Positions 8,296 to 17,789 of a stretch of 64,000 nt of DNA are shown in pieces. The notes below the pieces were generated by a model, which searched no databases, was not told the DNA's origin, and saw only the letters and a list, made by a program, of their open reading frames with translations. The position numbers and the translations under genes are program-made. The stretch comes from Micromonospora sp. WMMD980 (lineage in GTDB: Bacteria > Actinomycetota > Actinomycetes > Mycobacteriales > Micromonosporaceae): assembly GCF_029626035.1 (NCBI RefSeq), contig NZ_JARUBE010000003.1, positions 4,340,001 to 4,404,000 on the forward strand, given 5' to 3'. Every line of letters starts with the position of its first letter. The stretch's first letter is position 1.

Positions 8296-9129
8296 TCAGT
8301 CGTCGCCCTGGAAGTAGCTGAGCAGCCGCAGGATCTCCAGGTAGAGCCAGACCAGGCCGACCACGATGCCGAACGCGGCCGTCCAGGCGTAGCGCTGCGG
8401 GAGCCCCATCCGGACCCCCTCCTCGATCTGCGCGAAGTTGAGCACGAAGCTCAGCGACGCCACCACGATGCAGACCAGGCTGAAGCCGATCGCGAGCGGG
8501 CTGCCGTCACGCAGGTGCGTGTTCACGCCGAACAGCGACAGCACCAGGTTGACCAGCATGACGCCGAACAGGCCGGCGATGATCGCCACCATGATCCGCG
8601 CGAACTTCGGGGTGGCCCGGATGATCCGCGCCTTGTAGATCATCGCCATCAGGAAGAAGACGCCGAAGCTGGCCGCCACCGCCTGCAGCACGATGCCGTC
8701 GTAGAGCGTGTTGAACGCCTTGCTCACCATGCCGACGAAGACGCCCTCGACGATCGAGTACGCCACCACGAGCGCCGGGTTCGCCATCCGGGAGAACGAG
8801 ATGATCAGGCCGAGCGCCAGACCGACCACCGCGGCGCCGATCCAGGCGACGCCGACCAGGGCGTCCGGCACGAGCACCCAGGCCGCCGCGGCCGAGGCGC
8901 CGAGGATGGCGAGCATGAGGACCGTCTTGACGACCACGTCGTCGATGGTCATCGGGGTCACGGCGGGCGGGGCCACCGGCTGGCCGTAGCCGCCCGGGTA
9001 GGGCTGCTGCTGCGGGTACTGCTGGGGGTATCCGGGCTGACCGTACGGCCCGGGCTGGGCGTACCCGGCCGCCCGCTCACGCTCGGCCGCCTGGCCGAGC
9101 CGGGCGAGCACCGGGTTCGTGGACTTCAC
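8296..9129 (-). CDS. Bax inhibitor-1/YccA family membrane protein
   Basis: This 277-residue protein has a Gly/Tyr/Pro/Gln-rich cytoplasmic N-terminus (about residues 20-55, repeats of the type YGQPGYPQQ). Seven closely spaced hydrophobic helices follow, from about residue 68 to 270, matching the BI-1/YccA family of putative calcium-leak or stress-related channels. The C-terminal end (YLEILRLLSYFQGDD) is typical. The start is GTG. It is followed by a strong hairpin. The bacterial role of the family is unsettled. Confidence 0.87.
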   Translation of the reverse strand: MKSTNPVLARLGQAAERERAAGYAQPGPYGQPGYPQQYPQQQPYPGGYGQPVAPPAVTPMTIDDVVVKTVLMLAILGASAAAAWVLVPDALVGVAWIGAAVVGLALGLIISFSRMANPALVVAYSIVEGVFVGMVSKAFNTLYDGIVLQAVAASFGVFFLMAMIYKARIIRATPKFARIMVAIIAGLFGVMLVNLVLSLFGVNTHLRDGSPLAIGFSLVCIVVASLSFVLNFAQIEEGVRMGLPQRYAWTAAFGIVVGLVWLYLEILRLLSYFQGDD

Positions 9130-9239
9130 TTCTCAGGCCTCCCTCAGGGGGTCGTTCGCACGTAGACGTGCGTCTCCAGGGTAGACGTGGTGACCACAGC
9201 GCGTGCGGCGCGAAGCTGTGGGAAAGCTGAGAGTTCGGG

Positions 9240-9320
9240 TGCCCGGGGCGGGGGTCGAACCCGCACGCCTTTCGGCAGCCGCTTTTAAGGCGGCCGTGTC
9301 TGCCGTTCCACCACCCGGGC
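9240..9320 (-). tRNA. tRNA-Leu (anticodon TAA)
   Basis: On the minus strand the 7-bp acceptor stem GCCCGGG pairs with CCCGGGC. The anticodon arm GCCGC-CTTAAAA-GCGGC presents TAA. A variable arm TGCCGAAAGGCG and the T-arm GGGTTCGACCCCCGC follow. The long variable arm is diagnostic of class II tRNAs such as Leu. The 3' CCA is not encoded. It lies between two divergent protein genes. Confidence 0.95.
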
Positions 9321-9410
9321 GGGTGACACCGGCGCGTCCGAGGAGCGGCGGTGCAGATCTCACCGTAGCGGCTGCGCCGCGCCTCGGCGTACCCCGGCGG
9401 GTGCGGCCGA

Positions 9411-9416
9411 TAGGGT
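9411..9416 (+). promoter_or_regulatory. -10 box of a leaderless promoter
   Basis: TAGGGT ends 8 nt before the GTG at 9424, with no ribosome binding site. Confidence 0.5.
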
Positions 9417-9423
9417 CGGGGCC

Positions 9424-11238
9424 GTGACCAGCGCCGCCCGCACGGCACCCGGGCCGGACCACGACCGGGTGGCCCGCCCGGCGGCGGTCACCCGGTGGTT
9501 GACAGCCGCCGCCCGTCGGCACCGCGCCGACCTGCTGGCCGGGCTGCTGTTCGTGGTGTTCGCCGGCTGGCTCACCCACGGCCTGTGGCCGGCGCCGGGC
9601 ACCCGGATGCTCGCCCTCAACCCCGCCGACCAGACGCTCTACGAGTGGTTCCTGGCGCTCGACGCCCGGGTGCTGCGCGGCGACCTCGGTCTGGTCACCG
9701 ACCGGCTCAACGCGCCCGACGGGGTCAACCTGATGGCCAACACGTCGGTGCTGGCGCTCGGCGTGCTGCTCGCCCCGGTCACCCTGGCGTTCGGCGCCCC
9801 GGTCACCTTCGCCCTGCTGGTCGCCGGCAACCTGGCCGGCACCGCGATCGCCTGGTACCTGCTGCTCACCCGGACACTGCGCGTCCACCGGCTGGCCGCC
9901 GGACTCGGCGCGGCGCTCTGCGGCTTCGGGCCCGGCATGGTCTCGCAGAGCAACGGCCACCTGCACATGACCGCGCAGTGGCTGGTCCCGGTGCTGGTCT
10001 GGCTGGTGGTCCGGCTGCTGCGGGCCGCCGACCCGGCCGGCCGGACGGACGGCCCGGACCGCCGCCGGACGGCGTCCTCGGCGTTCGGGCTGGCCGCCAC
10101 CGTCTGCGTCGGCGTCTTCGTCGGCGAGGAGGTGCTCTTCCTCACCGCGCTCACCCTGGCGGTGATGGCCGTCGCCTACGGGCTGGCCGACCGGGACCTG
10201 GCCCGCCGGGCGCTGCCCGGCTTCGCCGGCGGGCTGCTCGGCACGGCCGGGCTGGCGCTGCCGGTGCTGGCGTACCCGCTCTGGGTGCAGTTCGCCGGAC
10301 CGCAGGGGGTGGCGGACGGGATGTTCCCGGCGGTCTACTTCTCCGCCGACCTGACCGGCTGGACGCGGCTCTCCGCGCTGACGGTGTTCGGCAGCCCGGA
10401 CTCGGTCCGGCTGACCACCGGTCCGGCCGAGTTCACCACGTTCCTGGGCTGGCCGTTGCTGCTGGTGGCGGCCGGCTGCGCGGTCTGGTCGGGGCGGCGA
10501 CCGCTGGTGCGCGCCACCGCGACCGGGGCGCTGGTGATGGCCGCGCTCGCGCTCGGCCCCGAGGTCGTGGTCGGCCGGGAGCGCACCGGTGTGCCCGGCC
10601 CGTACGCGCTGCTGGACGGCCTGCCGGTGGTGGACGGCGCGCTGCCCACCCGCTTCGCCCTGGCGGTGCTGCCGCTGGTCGGCACCGTGCTCGCGCTCGC
10701 CGTGCACCGGGCGCTGCACGAGCCGGGCCCGGCCTGTCGGCTGGTGCCGGTCGCGGTCGGCGCGGCGCTGCTCAGCGTCTTCCCCACCCCGCTGCCCACC
10801 GTCGACCGGCCGCCGCTGCCCGAGTTCGTCACCGGCGGCCACTGGCGGCAGTGCGTACGTCCGGGCGGGGTGCTGGTGCCGGCGCCCACGGCCACCCCGC
10901 AGCAGCCCGGACCGATGCGCTGGGCCACCGCCACCGGCATCGAGTTCGGCATGCCGGAAGGCTTCTTCATCGGCCCGTACGGGAGCGACGGCTCGGCCAC
11001 GATGGGCACCTGGCAACGCCCCACCTCGGCCCTGCTCGCCGACGTGGCCCGGCGGGGCGTGCCGCCGGCGGTCGGCGACCGGCAGCGCCGCCAGGCCGCC
11101 CGGGACGTTGACGCCTGGGGGGCGTCCTGCGTGGCGCTGACCGACGACACCCCGCACGCGCCGGCGCTGCGGCAGACCCTGGAGGCGCTCTTCGGTCCGG
11201 GCACCCGGACCGCCGACGCGTGGACCTGGCGCTTCTGA
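9424..11238 (+). CDS. Large multi-pass membrane protein, GT-C glycosyltransferase-like
   Basis: This 604-residue protein has about ten to twelve hydrophobic helices over residues 35-460, followed by a soluble C-terminal part of about 140 residues. The extracytoplasmic loop after the first helix contains LNPADQTLYEWFLALDARVL, acidic and aromatic as in GT-C polyprenyl-phosphate-sugar transferases. No family can be named with certainty. A role in envelope glycan or glycolipid assembly is an inference from topology only. GTG start directly after a -10 box. Converges on the NADH dehydrogenase gene with a perfect palindrome between the stops. Confidence 0.7.
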   Translation: MTSAARTAPGPDHDRVARPAAVTRWLTAAARRHRADLLAGLLFVVFAGWLTHGLWPAPGTRMLALNPADQTLYEWFLALDARVLRGDLGLVTDRLNAPDGVNLMANTSVLALGVLLAPVTLAFGAPVTFALLVAGNLAGTAIAWYLLLTRTLRVHRLAAGLGAALCGFGPGMVSQSNGHLHMTAQWLVPVLVWLVVRLLRAADPAGRTDGPDRRRTASSAFGLAATVCVGVFVGEEVLFLTALTLAVMAVAYGLADRDLARRALPGFAGGLLGTAGLALPVLAYPLWVQFAGPQGVADGMFPAVYFSADLTGWTRLSALTVFGSPDSVRLTTGPAEFTTFLGWPLLLVAAGCAVWSGRRPLVRATATGALVMAALALGPEVVVGRERTGVPGPYALLDGLPVVDGALPTRFALAVLPLVGTVLALAVHRALHEPGPACRLVPVAVGAALLSVFPTPLPTVDRPPLPEFVTGGHWRQCVRPGGVLVPAPTATPQQPGPMRWATATGIEFGMPEGFFIGPYGSDGSATMGTWQRPTSALLADVARRGVPPAVGDRQRRQAARDVDAWGASCVALTDDTPHAPALRQTLEALFGPGTRTADAWTWRF

Positions 11239-11249
11239 CCCCGGGCACG

Positions 11250-11289
11250 GCGAGGGCCCCCTCCCGTACGTACGGGAAGGGGCCCTCGC
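11250..11289. terminator. Bidirectional terminator palindrome
   Basis: GCGAGGGCCCC and GGGGCCCTCGC flank a second palindrome, CCCGTACGTACGGG, giving an almost continuous 40-nt inverted repeat between two convergent stop codons. Confidence 0.8.
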
Positions 11290-11297
11290 GCGACGAC

Positions 11298-12641
11298 TCA
11301 GACGCGCGCCGCGCCGACCGGCGGGGCGGACGCCTCGGAGAACTCCTCACGCGGGTCGTGCAGCTGGCCCAGGGCGACCACCTCACGCTTGAGGAAGAAC
11401 GCCAGCGACCAGTCGACCACCACCCGGACCTTGCGGTTGAACGACGGGATCCGCGACATGTGGTACGTCCGGTGCATGAACCACGCCGGCCAGCCGGTCA
11501 TCTTGATGCCGTAGACCTGCGCCACGCCCTTGTGCAGGCCGAGGCTGGCCACGCTGCCGGCGTGCTTGTGCTTGTAGTCGACCGGCTCACGCCCGCGCAC
11601 CACGTTCGCGATGTTGTCGGCCATCCGGGCCGCCTGCCGCACCGCGTGCTGGGCGCTCGGCGAGCAGAAGTTGCCCGGCTCCTTGGTCAGGTCCGGCACC
11701 GCGGCGCAGTCACCGGCGCTCCAGGCGCCCTCGACCACCCGGTCGCCGTCCACGACCTGCAGCGTCGGCCGGCAGGTGACCCGACGCCGCTCGTCGCGCG
11801 GGAAGTCGGTCGCGTCCAGCATCGGCGACGGCTTCACGCCGGCGGTCCAGACGATGGTGTCGGAGGGGAAGCTGTCGCCGTCGGAGAGCTTCACCACCCC
11901 GTCGACGCAGGACTCCAGGCGGGTGTCCAGCCGGATGTCCATGTTCCGCTTCATCAGCTGCTGCACCGTGTAGGCGCCCATGTCCCGATCCACCTCGGGC
12001 AGCACCCGCTGCGTCGCCTCGACCAGCACCCAGCGCATCTCCTCCGGCTTCAGCTCGGGGTAGTAGCGCAGCGCGTCGCGGGCCATGTCCTCCATCTCGG
12101 CGAGCGCCTCGATGCCGGCGTAGCCACCGCCGACGAAGGTGAACGTCAGCGCCCGGCGGCGGACCTCCGGGTCGGTCGTGGCGGCCGCCACGTCGAGCCG
12201 GTCCAGCACGTGGTTGCGCAGGAAGATGGCCTCACCGATGGTCTTGAACCCGATGCCGTTCTCGTGCAGGCCGGGGATCGGCAGGGTGCGGGAGACCGAG
12301 CCGGGGGCGACCACCACGTGGTCGTAGGGGATCTCCCGGGCCGGGCCGCTGATCGGCTGCACCACCGCGGTCTTCCGCTCGTGGTCGATCCGGGTGACCG
12401 TGCCGGCCACCACCGTGCACTTGCGCAACTCCCGCCGCAGCGGCACCACAGCGTGCCGCGGGGAGATGTTGCCGGCCGAAGCCTCCGGGAGGAACGGCTG
12501 GTACGTCATGTGCGGCTGGGGGTCGACGACGACCACCTCGGCCTCACGGGAGCTCAGCTTCTTGGACAGGCGCAGAGCGGCGTACAGGCCAACGTGCCCG
12601 GCACCCACGACAAGGATCCGCTTCGGATTCACGTCATCCAT
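11298..12641 (-). CDS. ndh: Type II NADH dehydrogenase (NDH-2), FAD-dependent
   Basis: This 447-residue flavoprotein transfers electrons from NADH to the quinone pool without proton pumping, at the inner face of the membrane. The FAD-binding motif VGAGHVGLYAALRL is at the N-terminus and the NADH-binding motif VGGGYAGIEALAEM near residue 175. WSAGDCAAVPD, which contacts FAD, lies around residue 315. The ATG at 12641 is chosen because the Rossmann motif follows immediately and GGGGAAAG precedes it; the open frame extends 28 codons further without homology. Some family members are menaquinone-linked oxidoreductases of unknown donor. Confidence 0.9.
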   Translation of the reverse strand: MDDVNPKRILVVGAGHVGLYAALRLSKKLSSREAEVVVVDPQPHMTYQPFLPEASAGNISPRHAVVPLRRELRKCTVVAGTVTRIDHERKTAVVQPISGPAREIPYDHVVVAPGSVSRTLPIPGLHENGIGFKTIGEAIFLRNHVLDRLDVAAATTDPEVRRRALTFTFVGGGYAGIEALAEMEDMARDALRYYPELKPEEMRWVLVEATQRVLPEVDRDMGAYTVQQLMKRNMDIRLDTRLESCVDGVVKLSDGDSFPSDTIVWTAGVKPSPMLDATDFPRDERRRVTCRPTLQVVDGDRVVEGAWSAGDCAAVPDLTKEPGNFCSPSAQHAVRQAARMADNIANVVRGREPVDYKHKHAGSVASLGLHKGVAQVYGIKMTGWPAWFMHRTYHMSRIPSFNRKVRVVVDWSLAFFLKREVVALGQLHDPREEFSEASAPPVGAARV

Positions 12642-12734
12642 CTTTCCCCGGGCGGCTCCGGTAATACCGCGCGAGACCCCCTTCTGTGACGGAGCACAAC
12701 CGGTGTGACCTGCGCAACGCCTCACCGCGTCCCG

Positions 12735-13295
12735 TCATCTGCGACGCAGGAGCCACTCCAGCAACGCGCTCAGGCCCACCGCGACCAGCAGTCCGGCCAC
12801 GGTCGCCGCCTGCGAGCCGCCGACGTCGCCGACCCCGCCGAGCCAGGCCAGCACGATGCCCAGCACGGCGCTGGCCAGCACCACCCCCCCGGCCCGCGCC
12901 AGCCAGCGCAGCACCACGTCCGGGTCGATCAGCCCGTCGTAGGGCAGTAGCGCGGCGAGCGCGCAGAGCGTGTGCGCCAGGTAGAGCAGCGTGGCCACCG
13001 CGAGCAGCCGCCACAGCGCCGGCGGCCGGTCGTAGCCGAGCGTGGCCAGCAGCCAGCCGGCGATCGTCACCAGCGCGGCGAACGTCGGCCAGAGCCGGCG
13101 CGGCCCGACCGCGGGCAGCACCGCGGCCACCGCCAGGGCCAGCAGCGCCCGCGGGGCCAACATCTGCACCGGGTACGCGAGCAGGAAGCCGGCCAGCACC
13201 ACCAGGAAGATGCCGCCGCGCACCAGCAGCGGCAGCGCGCTGACCCGAGCCACCCGGTAGCGCACCCCACGGACCCGCTCGACTATCGCATTCAT
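12735..13295 (-). CDS. Small integral membrane protein at the end of the MoxR cluster
   Basis: This 186-residue protein has about five to six hydrophobic helices (for example residues 20-45, 48-62, 68-88, 95-115, 130-152 and 160-180) and no other motif. It is the last gene of a leftward run containing MoxR and DUF58 genes, 55 nt after the DUF58 stop. A membrane role with that system is inferred from position only. Confidence 0.7.
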   Translation of the reverse strand: MNAIVERVRGVRYRVARVSALPLLVRGGIFLVVLAGFLLAYPVQMLAPRALLALAVAAVLPAVGPRRLWPTFAALVTIAGWLLATLGYDRPPALWRLLAVATLLYLAHTLCALAALLPYDGLIDPDVVLRWLARAGGVVLASAVLGIVLAWLGGVGDVGGSQAATVAGLLVAVGLSALLEWLLRRR

Positions 13296-13350
13296 CGGGG
13301 CCGCCTTCCGTTCGCGACTGCGGGACTCCGCTGCGCTGCGTTCCTCGCGC

Positions 13351-14715
13351 TCACCGCACGCCCACCCTCGGTGCGGTCGCCAGCCGCGACACGTCCCGCA
13401 GCACCTCGTCCAGGCTGCCCGCGCCGGCCCAGCGCACCACCGGCACCCCGTGCTCCCGGAGCTGGCCGATCATCGTGTCCCGGTCCAGCCGCCACAGCCG
13501 GTACGCCACCTCGGCCCACCCCCGGTCCTTCGGCACCGGCAGCTCGGCCGGCAACGTGTCCACCGCCACCACGAACCGGCCGCCCCGGGCCAGCCGGGCC
13601 AGCATCTGCGCCGAACGCTCGTCGAGCAGCGGCGTGAGCACCACCACGAGCGCGTCCGAGGAGAGCACCTGCGGGCCGAACACCTGCTCGTACGGCTCGT
13701 GCGGGGAGGAGTCGGCCTGCACGTCGAGCAGCCACTCCAGCACCGTGACGTACTGCCGGCGACCGGTGGCCGGGCGCAGCCGCCGGGCCGACGGGCCGTA
13801 CTCCAGCAGCGCCACCCGGTCGCCCCGGTGCAGGTAGTGCTCGGCGATCGCGGCGGCGGCCCGGACCGTGGTGTCGAGCACCGACGCCGGCCCGCGTACG
13901 CCGCCGGAGCGGCCCGCCTCGGCCAGCACGTCCAGCAGCACCACGACCTCGGCGTCCCGGTCGGAGAGGGTCGCCGCGACGTGCAGTTGGCGGGCCCGCA
14001 ACGACACCCGCCAGTCGATGCGGCGCAGCCGGTCCCCGGGCGCGAAGACGCGTACCCCGGCCAGCTCGCCGCCCTCCCCCGGTCGCCGCGACCGGTGGCC
14101 GCCGACCAGCCCGGCGGCCCGGGGCATCGCCTCGACCGCGTCGAACGGCTCGGTGCGCGGATAGACCCGGGCCCGGATCGAGTCGGTGATCACGGCCCGG
14201 GACACCAGCAGCCCGCCGGCGGCGGCGACCCGGACGCCGGCCGGGCCGAACGGATGCCGGCCCCAGCGCAACGCGGTGCCGGTCAGCTCCAGGTCGACGG
14301 CGCTGCCCCGGGGCACGGAGGTGACGAACGGCCGGTCCGCGCCGCCGGAGCGGCTCACGTCCAGCCCGGCGCCGCCGAAGCCGACCTGCTCCACCCGCAG
14401 CCAGTGCGACATCCGGGTCCGCACCACCGCCACGTCGTAGCCGATCTGGTCCGGGTTGGCGACCGCCACCGTGGCGGCCATCGGCGCGTCCTCGACCAGG
14501 TGGGTGTCGGCGACGCCCAACTCCAGCTCGGGCTGGGCCGCCGGGCGGCGGCGCAGCGCGTACGCGGTGCCCAACGCGAACGGCGTGGCCAGCACCACCA
14601 GGTCGATCCGACCGAGCAGCACGGCCGCGACGACCAGCACGCCGGTGAGCAGCACGGCCCGGCCGAGCGCCCAGGTGGGCGCCCAGCCGCCCGCCGGCTC
14701 GGCCCGCGCGTCCAT
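13351..14715 (-). CDS. DUF58 domain-containing membrane protein
   Basis: This 454-residue protein begins with two hydrophobic helices (about residues 18-55). A beta-rich extracytoplasmic-type stretch follows, then the DUF58 core, including RRIDWRVSLRARQLHVA near residue 240 and a von Willebrand A-like fold with VVVLLDVLAEAG. DUF58 proteins are the usual partners of MoxR ATPases; the pair is thought to act in assembly or activation of other proteins. Its ATG overlaps the moxR stop (TGATG), so the two are translationally coupled. The open frame upstream to 15147 runs inside moxR and is not used. Confidence 0.88.
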   Translation of the reverse strand: MDARAEPAGGWAPTWALGRAVLLTGVLVVAAVLLGRIDLVVLATPFALGTAYALRRRPAAQPELELGVADTHLVEDAPMAATVAVANPDQIGYDVAVVRTRMSHWLRVEQVGFGGAGLDVSRSGGADRPFVTSVPRGSAVDLELTGTALRWGRHPFGPAGVRVAAAGGLLVSRAVITDSIRARVYPRTEPFDAVEAMPRAAGLVGGHRSRRPGEGGELAGVRVFAPGDRLRRIDWRVSLRARQLHVAATLSDRDAEVVVLLDVLAEAGRSGGVRGPASVLDTTVRAAAAIAEHYLHRGDRVALLEYGPSARRLRPATGRRQYVTVLEWLLDVQADSSPHEPYEQVFGPQVLSSDALVVVLTPLLDERSAQMLARLARGGRFVVAVDTLPAELPVPKDRGWAEVAYRLWRLDRDTMIGQLREHGVPVVRWAGAGSLDEVLRDVSRLATAPRVGVR

Positions 14716-15713
14716 CAGCGCCCGGCGGCGTAGCTGGGCAGCGCGCCGCTGGCCGGCGCGGGCGTCGAGTCGAGCACCTCGCCGACCACGAACGACGGGT
14801 CGACCCGGCGCAGCCACATCTCCGGGCGCAGCGTGATCCGGTGCGCCAGGGCGGGTGCCGCGACCGCCTTCACGTCCTCCGGCACCACGTAGTCCCGGTT
14901 GGCCAGCACCGCCCGCACCCGGGACAGCAGCAGCAGCGCCAGTGAGCCGCGGGGCGACGCGCCGACCAACACGGACGGGTGCTCCCGGGTGGCCGCGGTG
15001 AGCGCCACCACGTAGCGGCCGATCGAGTCCTCGACGACCACGTCCTCCAGCGCGGCCTGCATGGCGCGCACCGTGCCGGCGTCCACCACCGGCTTGATCT
15101 CGGCCTCCTCGCGGCGGCGGGCGATGCGCCGGCGCAGCACCTCCCACTCCTCGTCGTGGTTCGGGTAGCCGAAGGAGACGCGCAGCAGGAACCGGTCGAG
15201 CTGCGCCTCGGGCAGCGGGTAGGTGCCCTCGTACTCGATCGGGTTCGCGGTGGCCAGCACGTGGAACGGCTCGTCCAGCCGGTAGGTCACGCCCTCCACC
15301 GAGACCTGCTTCTCCTGCATCGCCTCCAGCAGCGCCGACTGGGTCTTCGGCGGCGTCCGGTTGATCTCGTCGGCGAGCAGCAGGTTGGTGAAGAGCGGGC
15401 CGGCGCGGAAGGAGAAGTCGCCGCTGCTCTGGTCGTAGAGGAAGGAGCCGGTGACGTCGGCGGGCAGCAGGTCCGGGGTGAACTGGAGCCGGCGGAAGTC
15501 CAGGCCGAGCGCCTGCGCGAAGCAGCGCGCGGTGAGCGTCTTGCCGAGGCCGGGCAGGTCCTCCAGCAGCACGTGACCGCCGGCGAGGATGCCGGCCAGC
15601 ACCAGTTCCAGCGCCTCGCGCTTGCCGACCACGACGGTGCCGACCGCGTCCAGGACGGCCCGGGCGAGCCGGCCCACCTCGGCGGGGGGCATGCTCCGGT
15701 CCACGTCGTTCAT
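14715..15713 (-). CDS. moxR: MoxR-family AAA+ ATPase
   Basis: This 332-residue chaperone-like ATPase has Walker A GLGKT at 55-59, Walker B LLLADEINR around 111-119 and the usual C-terminal lid domain. MoxR proteins hydrolyse ATP to remodel or activate partner proteins, commonly together with von Willebrand A or DUF58 proteins. It lies between two membrane-protein genes with which it overlaps by a few bases on each side, in the order DUF4129, membrane protein, MoxR, DUF58. Confidence 0.93.
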   Translation of the reverse strand: MNDVDRSMPPAEVGRLARAVLDAVGTVVVGKREALELVLAGILAGGHVLLEDLPGLGKTLTARCFAQALGLDFRRLQFTPDLLPADVTGSFLYDQSSGDFSFRAGPLFTNLLLADEINRTPPKTQSALLEAMQEKQVSVEGVTYRLDEPFHVLATANPIEYEGTYPLPEAQLDRFLLRVSFGYPNHDEEWEVLRRRIARRREEAEIKPVVDAGTVRAMQAALEDVVVEDSIGRYVVALTAATREHPSVLVGASPRGSLALLLLSRVRAVLANRDYVVPEDVKAVAAPALAHRITLRPEMWLRRVDPSFVVGEVLDSTPAPASGALPSYAAGR

Positions 15714-16294
15714 CAGAGTTTCTCCAGTTCGGCGACGATCACCGCGAGGTCGCGCGGCGTCGGGGGGCGGCGGGCGGGGGTGCCGAGGAACGTCCAGAGC
15801 GGCTCGCCGAGCAGGGCGCGGGCGCGCGCCGGGTCGGAGTCGCGGGTCACGCCGTGGCGTTGGCGCAACCGTTCGTCGGCCAGCTCACCTAGGCGGGGCA
15901 GCACCCGCTCGGTGAACCGCTCCCGGTTGTCGGCGCACCAGTCCAGCGGCCGTTCCCAGCCGTTGATGGCGGTCCGCAGCGCGTCCCGTGCGGACCAGTT
16001 CCAGGAGCCGGGCTCCTCGCCGGAGGGGGTCCGGGCGCCCGCGCGGGGCGGCGGCGGGGGCGAGAGCGCGGCGGTGACCCGACGGACGGCGAGCACGGCG
16101 AGCACGCCCGCCACGATGATCCAGATCGGCACCCGCAGGCCGACGGTGCGCAGGACGACCAGGATCACCGCCACGGCGGCGGCGGTGACCAGCACGGTCC
16201 GCAGCAGCCCGCGCGCCCGACCGCCGGCCGGCCGTTCGGCGGTGCCGGCGGGCTCCTCGCCCGAGCCGAGCAGGTCGTCGATGCTGGTGCTCAT
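15713..16294 (-). CDS. Membrane protein of the MoxR cluster
   Basis: This 193-residue protein has an acidic/proline-rich N-terminus and two hydrophobic helices at about 32-48 and 52-70. A soluble C-terminal domain contains SWNWSARDALRTAINGWERPLDW and a basic helix. It occupies the place where DUF4350-type proteins are found in related clusters, but I do not recognise that domain. The ATG overlaps the DUF4129 gene by four bases and the stop touches the moxR start. Confidence 0.7.
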   Translation of the reverse strand: MSTSIDDLLGSGEEPAGTAERPAGGRARGLLRTVLVTAAAVAVILVVLRTVGLRVPIWIIVAGVLAVLAVRRVTAALSPPPPPRAGARTPSGEEPGSWNWSARDALRTAINGWERPLDWCADNRERFTERVLPRLGELADERLRQRHGVTRDSDPARARALLGEPLWTFLGTPARRPPTPRDLAVIVAELEKL

Positions 16295-17028
16295 GCGACG
16301 CCGACCTCCCCGGCGGCCACGCTGGTCAGCTCGCCGCGCAGCCGGCGCAGCGCCGACCGGGCCTGGTCGCGGGTGCGCTCGTCGACAGGTCGGGTGGCGT
16401 AACGCGCCTCCCGGTAGACGTGCGCGAAACCGTCCAGCACGTCGGCGCTGGCGATCGCCGGAATGCCCGCCTCGGCGTCGCCGCGCAGCAGCCGGGTGAC
16501 CAGGTCGGTGGGCGTGTCGCCGGTCTCGCGGGGCACCCCGGCGTCCTCGGCGGCCTCCTCCAGCCGGACCCAACAGGCGATCACCGCGGTCCGCGGGTCG
16601 GTGGACCGGTCGTCCAACTCCTCCAGCCCGGCGTCCAGGGCGGCCACCACCTCACGGGCGGTGCCCTCGGCGGTGCGCCGGGTGCGCCGCACCGGCACCG
16701 CGCGGGTGGTCCGGCGCAGCGCGCCGCGTACCACGCTGAACAGCACGTAGCCGACGGCGCCCAGCACGACCGCGAAGAGCAGCGCCACGGCGGAGGTGGC
16801 CAGCCAGTCCGGCACCCCGCCGGACGTGGACTCGGCGGCCCCCCGTGGTTCGACCGGGATCGAGGGCGGCGCCTCGGAGGGATAGTCGGGCACGTACGGG
16901 ATGGTGTCCGCCGCGGGCGGGATCCGGCTGGCCCCGATGGCGGAGTGGCCGGCGGCGAGCGCGGCGGCCGCGAGCAGCGCCGTCACCGCGACGACCGGCC
17001 ACCATCTGCGCAGCACGCCGAAAACCAT
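16291..17028 (-). CDS. DUF4129 domain-containing membrane protein
   Basis: This 245-residue protein has one helix at about residues 10-28, a proline/serine-rich external loop, a second helix near 80-100 and a cytoplasmic DUF4129 domain with CWVRLEEAAEDAGVPR and the terminal FAHVYREARYATRPVDERTRDQARSAL. DUF4129 is often found next to transglutaminase-like and MoxR/DUF58 genes. Function unknown, presumably envelope-associated. The uracil-DNA glycosylase gene ends 20 nt upstream on the same strand. Confidence 0.86.
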   Translation of the reverse strand: MVFGVLRRWWPVVAVTALLAAAALAAGHSAIGASRIPPAADTIPYVPDYPSEAPPSIPVEPRGAAESTSGGVPDWLATSAVALLFAVVLGAVGYVLFSVVRGALRRTTRAVPVRRTRRTAEGTAREVVAALDAGLEELDDRSTDPRTAVIACWVRLEEAAEDAGVPRETGDTPTDLVTRLLRGDAEAGIPAIASADVLDGFAHVYREARYATRPVDERTRDQARSALRRLRGELTSVAAGEVGVA

Positions 17029-17048
17029 CCCACCGCCTCAGGTGTTCC

Positions 17049-17789
17049 TCAGTCCACCCCGGACAGTTGCTTCGCCCGGGTGAACACGTCGTCCAGCATC
17101 GAGGGCGTGAGCCGGCCGGTGAACGTGTTCTGCTGGCTGACGTGATAGCAGCCGAGCAACGCCGGCACGGACTCGCCGGACCAGTGTGCCCCATGGCCGA
17201 ACACCGGTCGCGGCGTGGGCGGGCGCTGTCCGTACACGTGGCGGAGCACCGGCCACCACGCGGCCCAGGCGAATGCGCCGAGCGCGACCACCACGCGCAG
17301 CGTGGGACGTACCAGTTCGACCTCGCGGTGCATCCACGGCGCGCAGGTGTCCCGCTCGGCCGGGGTGGGTTTGTTGTCCGGCGGCGCGCAGCGCACGGCG
17401 GCGAAGATCCGGGTGTCCCGCAGCGCGAGGCCGTCGTCGGCGGCGACGCTGGTCGGCTGGTTGGCCAGCCCGGCCCGGTGCAGCGCGGCGAACAGCACGT
17501 CGCCGGAGCGGTCCCCGGTGAAGACCCGGCCGGTGCGGTTGCCGCCGTGCGCGGCCGGCGCCAGGCCGAGGATCGCGATCCGCGCGTCCGCCGGGCCGAG
17601 GCCCGGCACCGGCCGTCCCCAGTAGCGCTGGTCGCGGAACGCGGCCCGCCTGACCCGGGCCACCTCCTCCCGCCAGGTGACCAGGCGCGGGCAGGCGAAG
17701 CAGTCGCCGACCGCGCCGTCGAGGTCGGCCAGGTCGGTCGCCCGCGCCGCGCGGGCGACCACCTCCGCGGGGGTACGCGTCTCAGCCAA
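17049..17789 (-). CDS. Type 5 uracil-DNA glycosylase (UDGb) with iron-sulfur cysteines
   Basis: This glycosylase removes uracil or deaminated bases from DNA. The active-site motif is [13 protein letters not shown], which has Ala rather than Asp at the usual catalytic position, as in family 5. Cysteines for a 4Fe-4S cluster are in [13 protein letters not shown] and DTCAPW. The second motif is [13 protein letters not shown]. The start is uncertain: TTG at 17789 overlaps the upstream gene by 8 bases and gives 246 residues; GTG at 17762 is an alternative. The frame is open to 17840 inside the dienelactone hydrolase gene. Expression with its neighbours is likely. Confidence 0.88.
   Translation of the reverse strand: MAETRTPAEVVARAARATDLADLDGAVGDCFACPRLVTWREEVARVRRAAFRDQRYWGRPVPGLGPADARIAILGLAPAAHGGNRTGRVFTGDRSGDVLFAALHRAGLANQPTSVAADDGLALRDTRIFAAVRCAPPDNKPTPAERDTCAPWMHREVELVRPTLRVVVALGAFAWAAWWPVLRHVYGQRPPTPRPVFGHGAHWSGESVPALLGCYHVSQQNTFTGRLTPSMLDDVFTRAKQLSGVD

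Noticed and set aside
13296..13350. GCGCTGCG/CTCCGCTGCG-rich stretch as a repeat element
   Set aside because: It looks like simple GC-rich skew between two genes of one transcription unit; no clear palindrome or second copy was seen.
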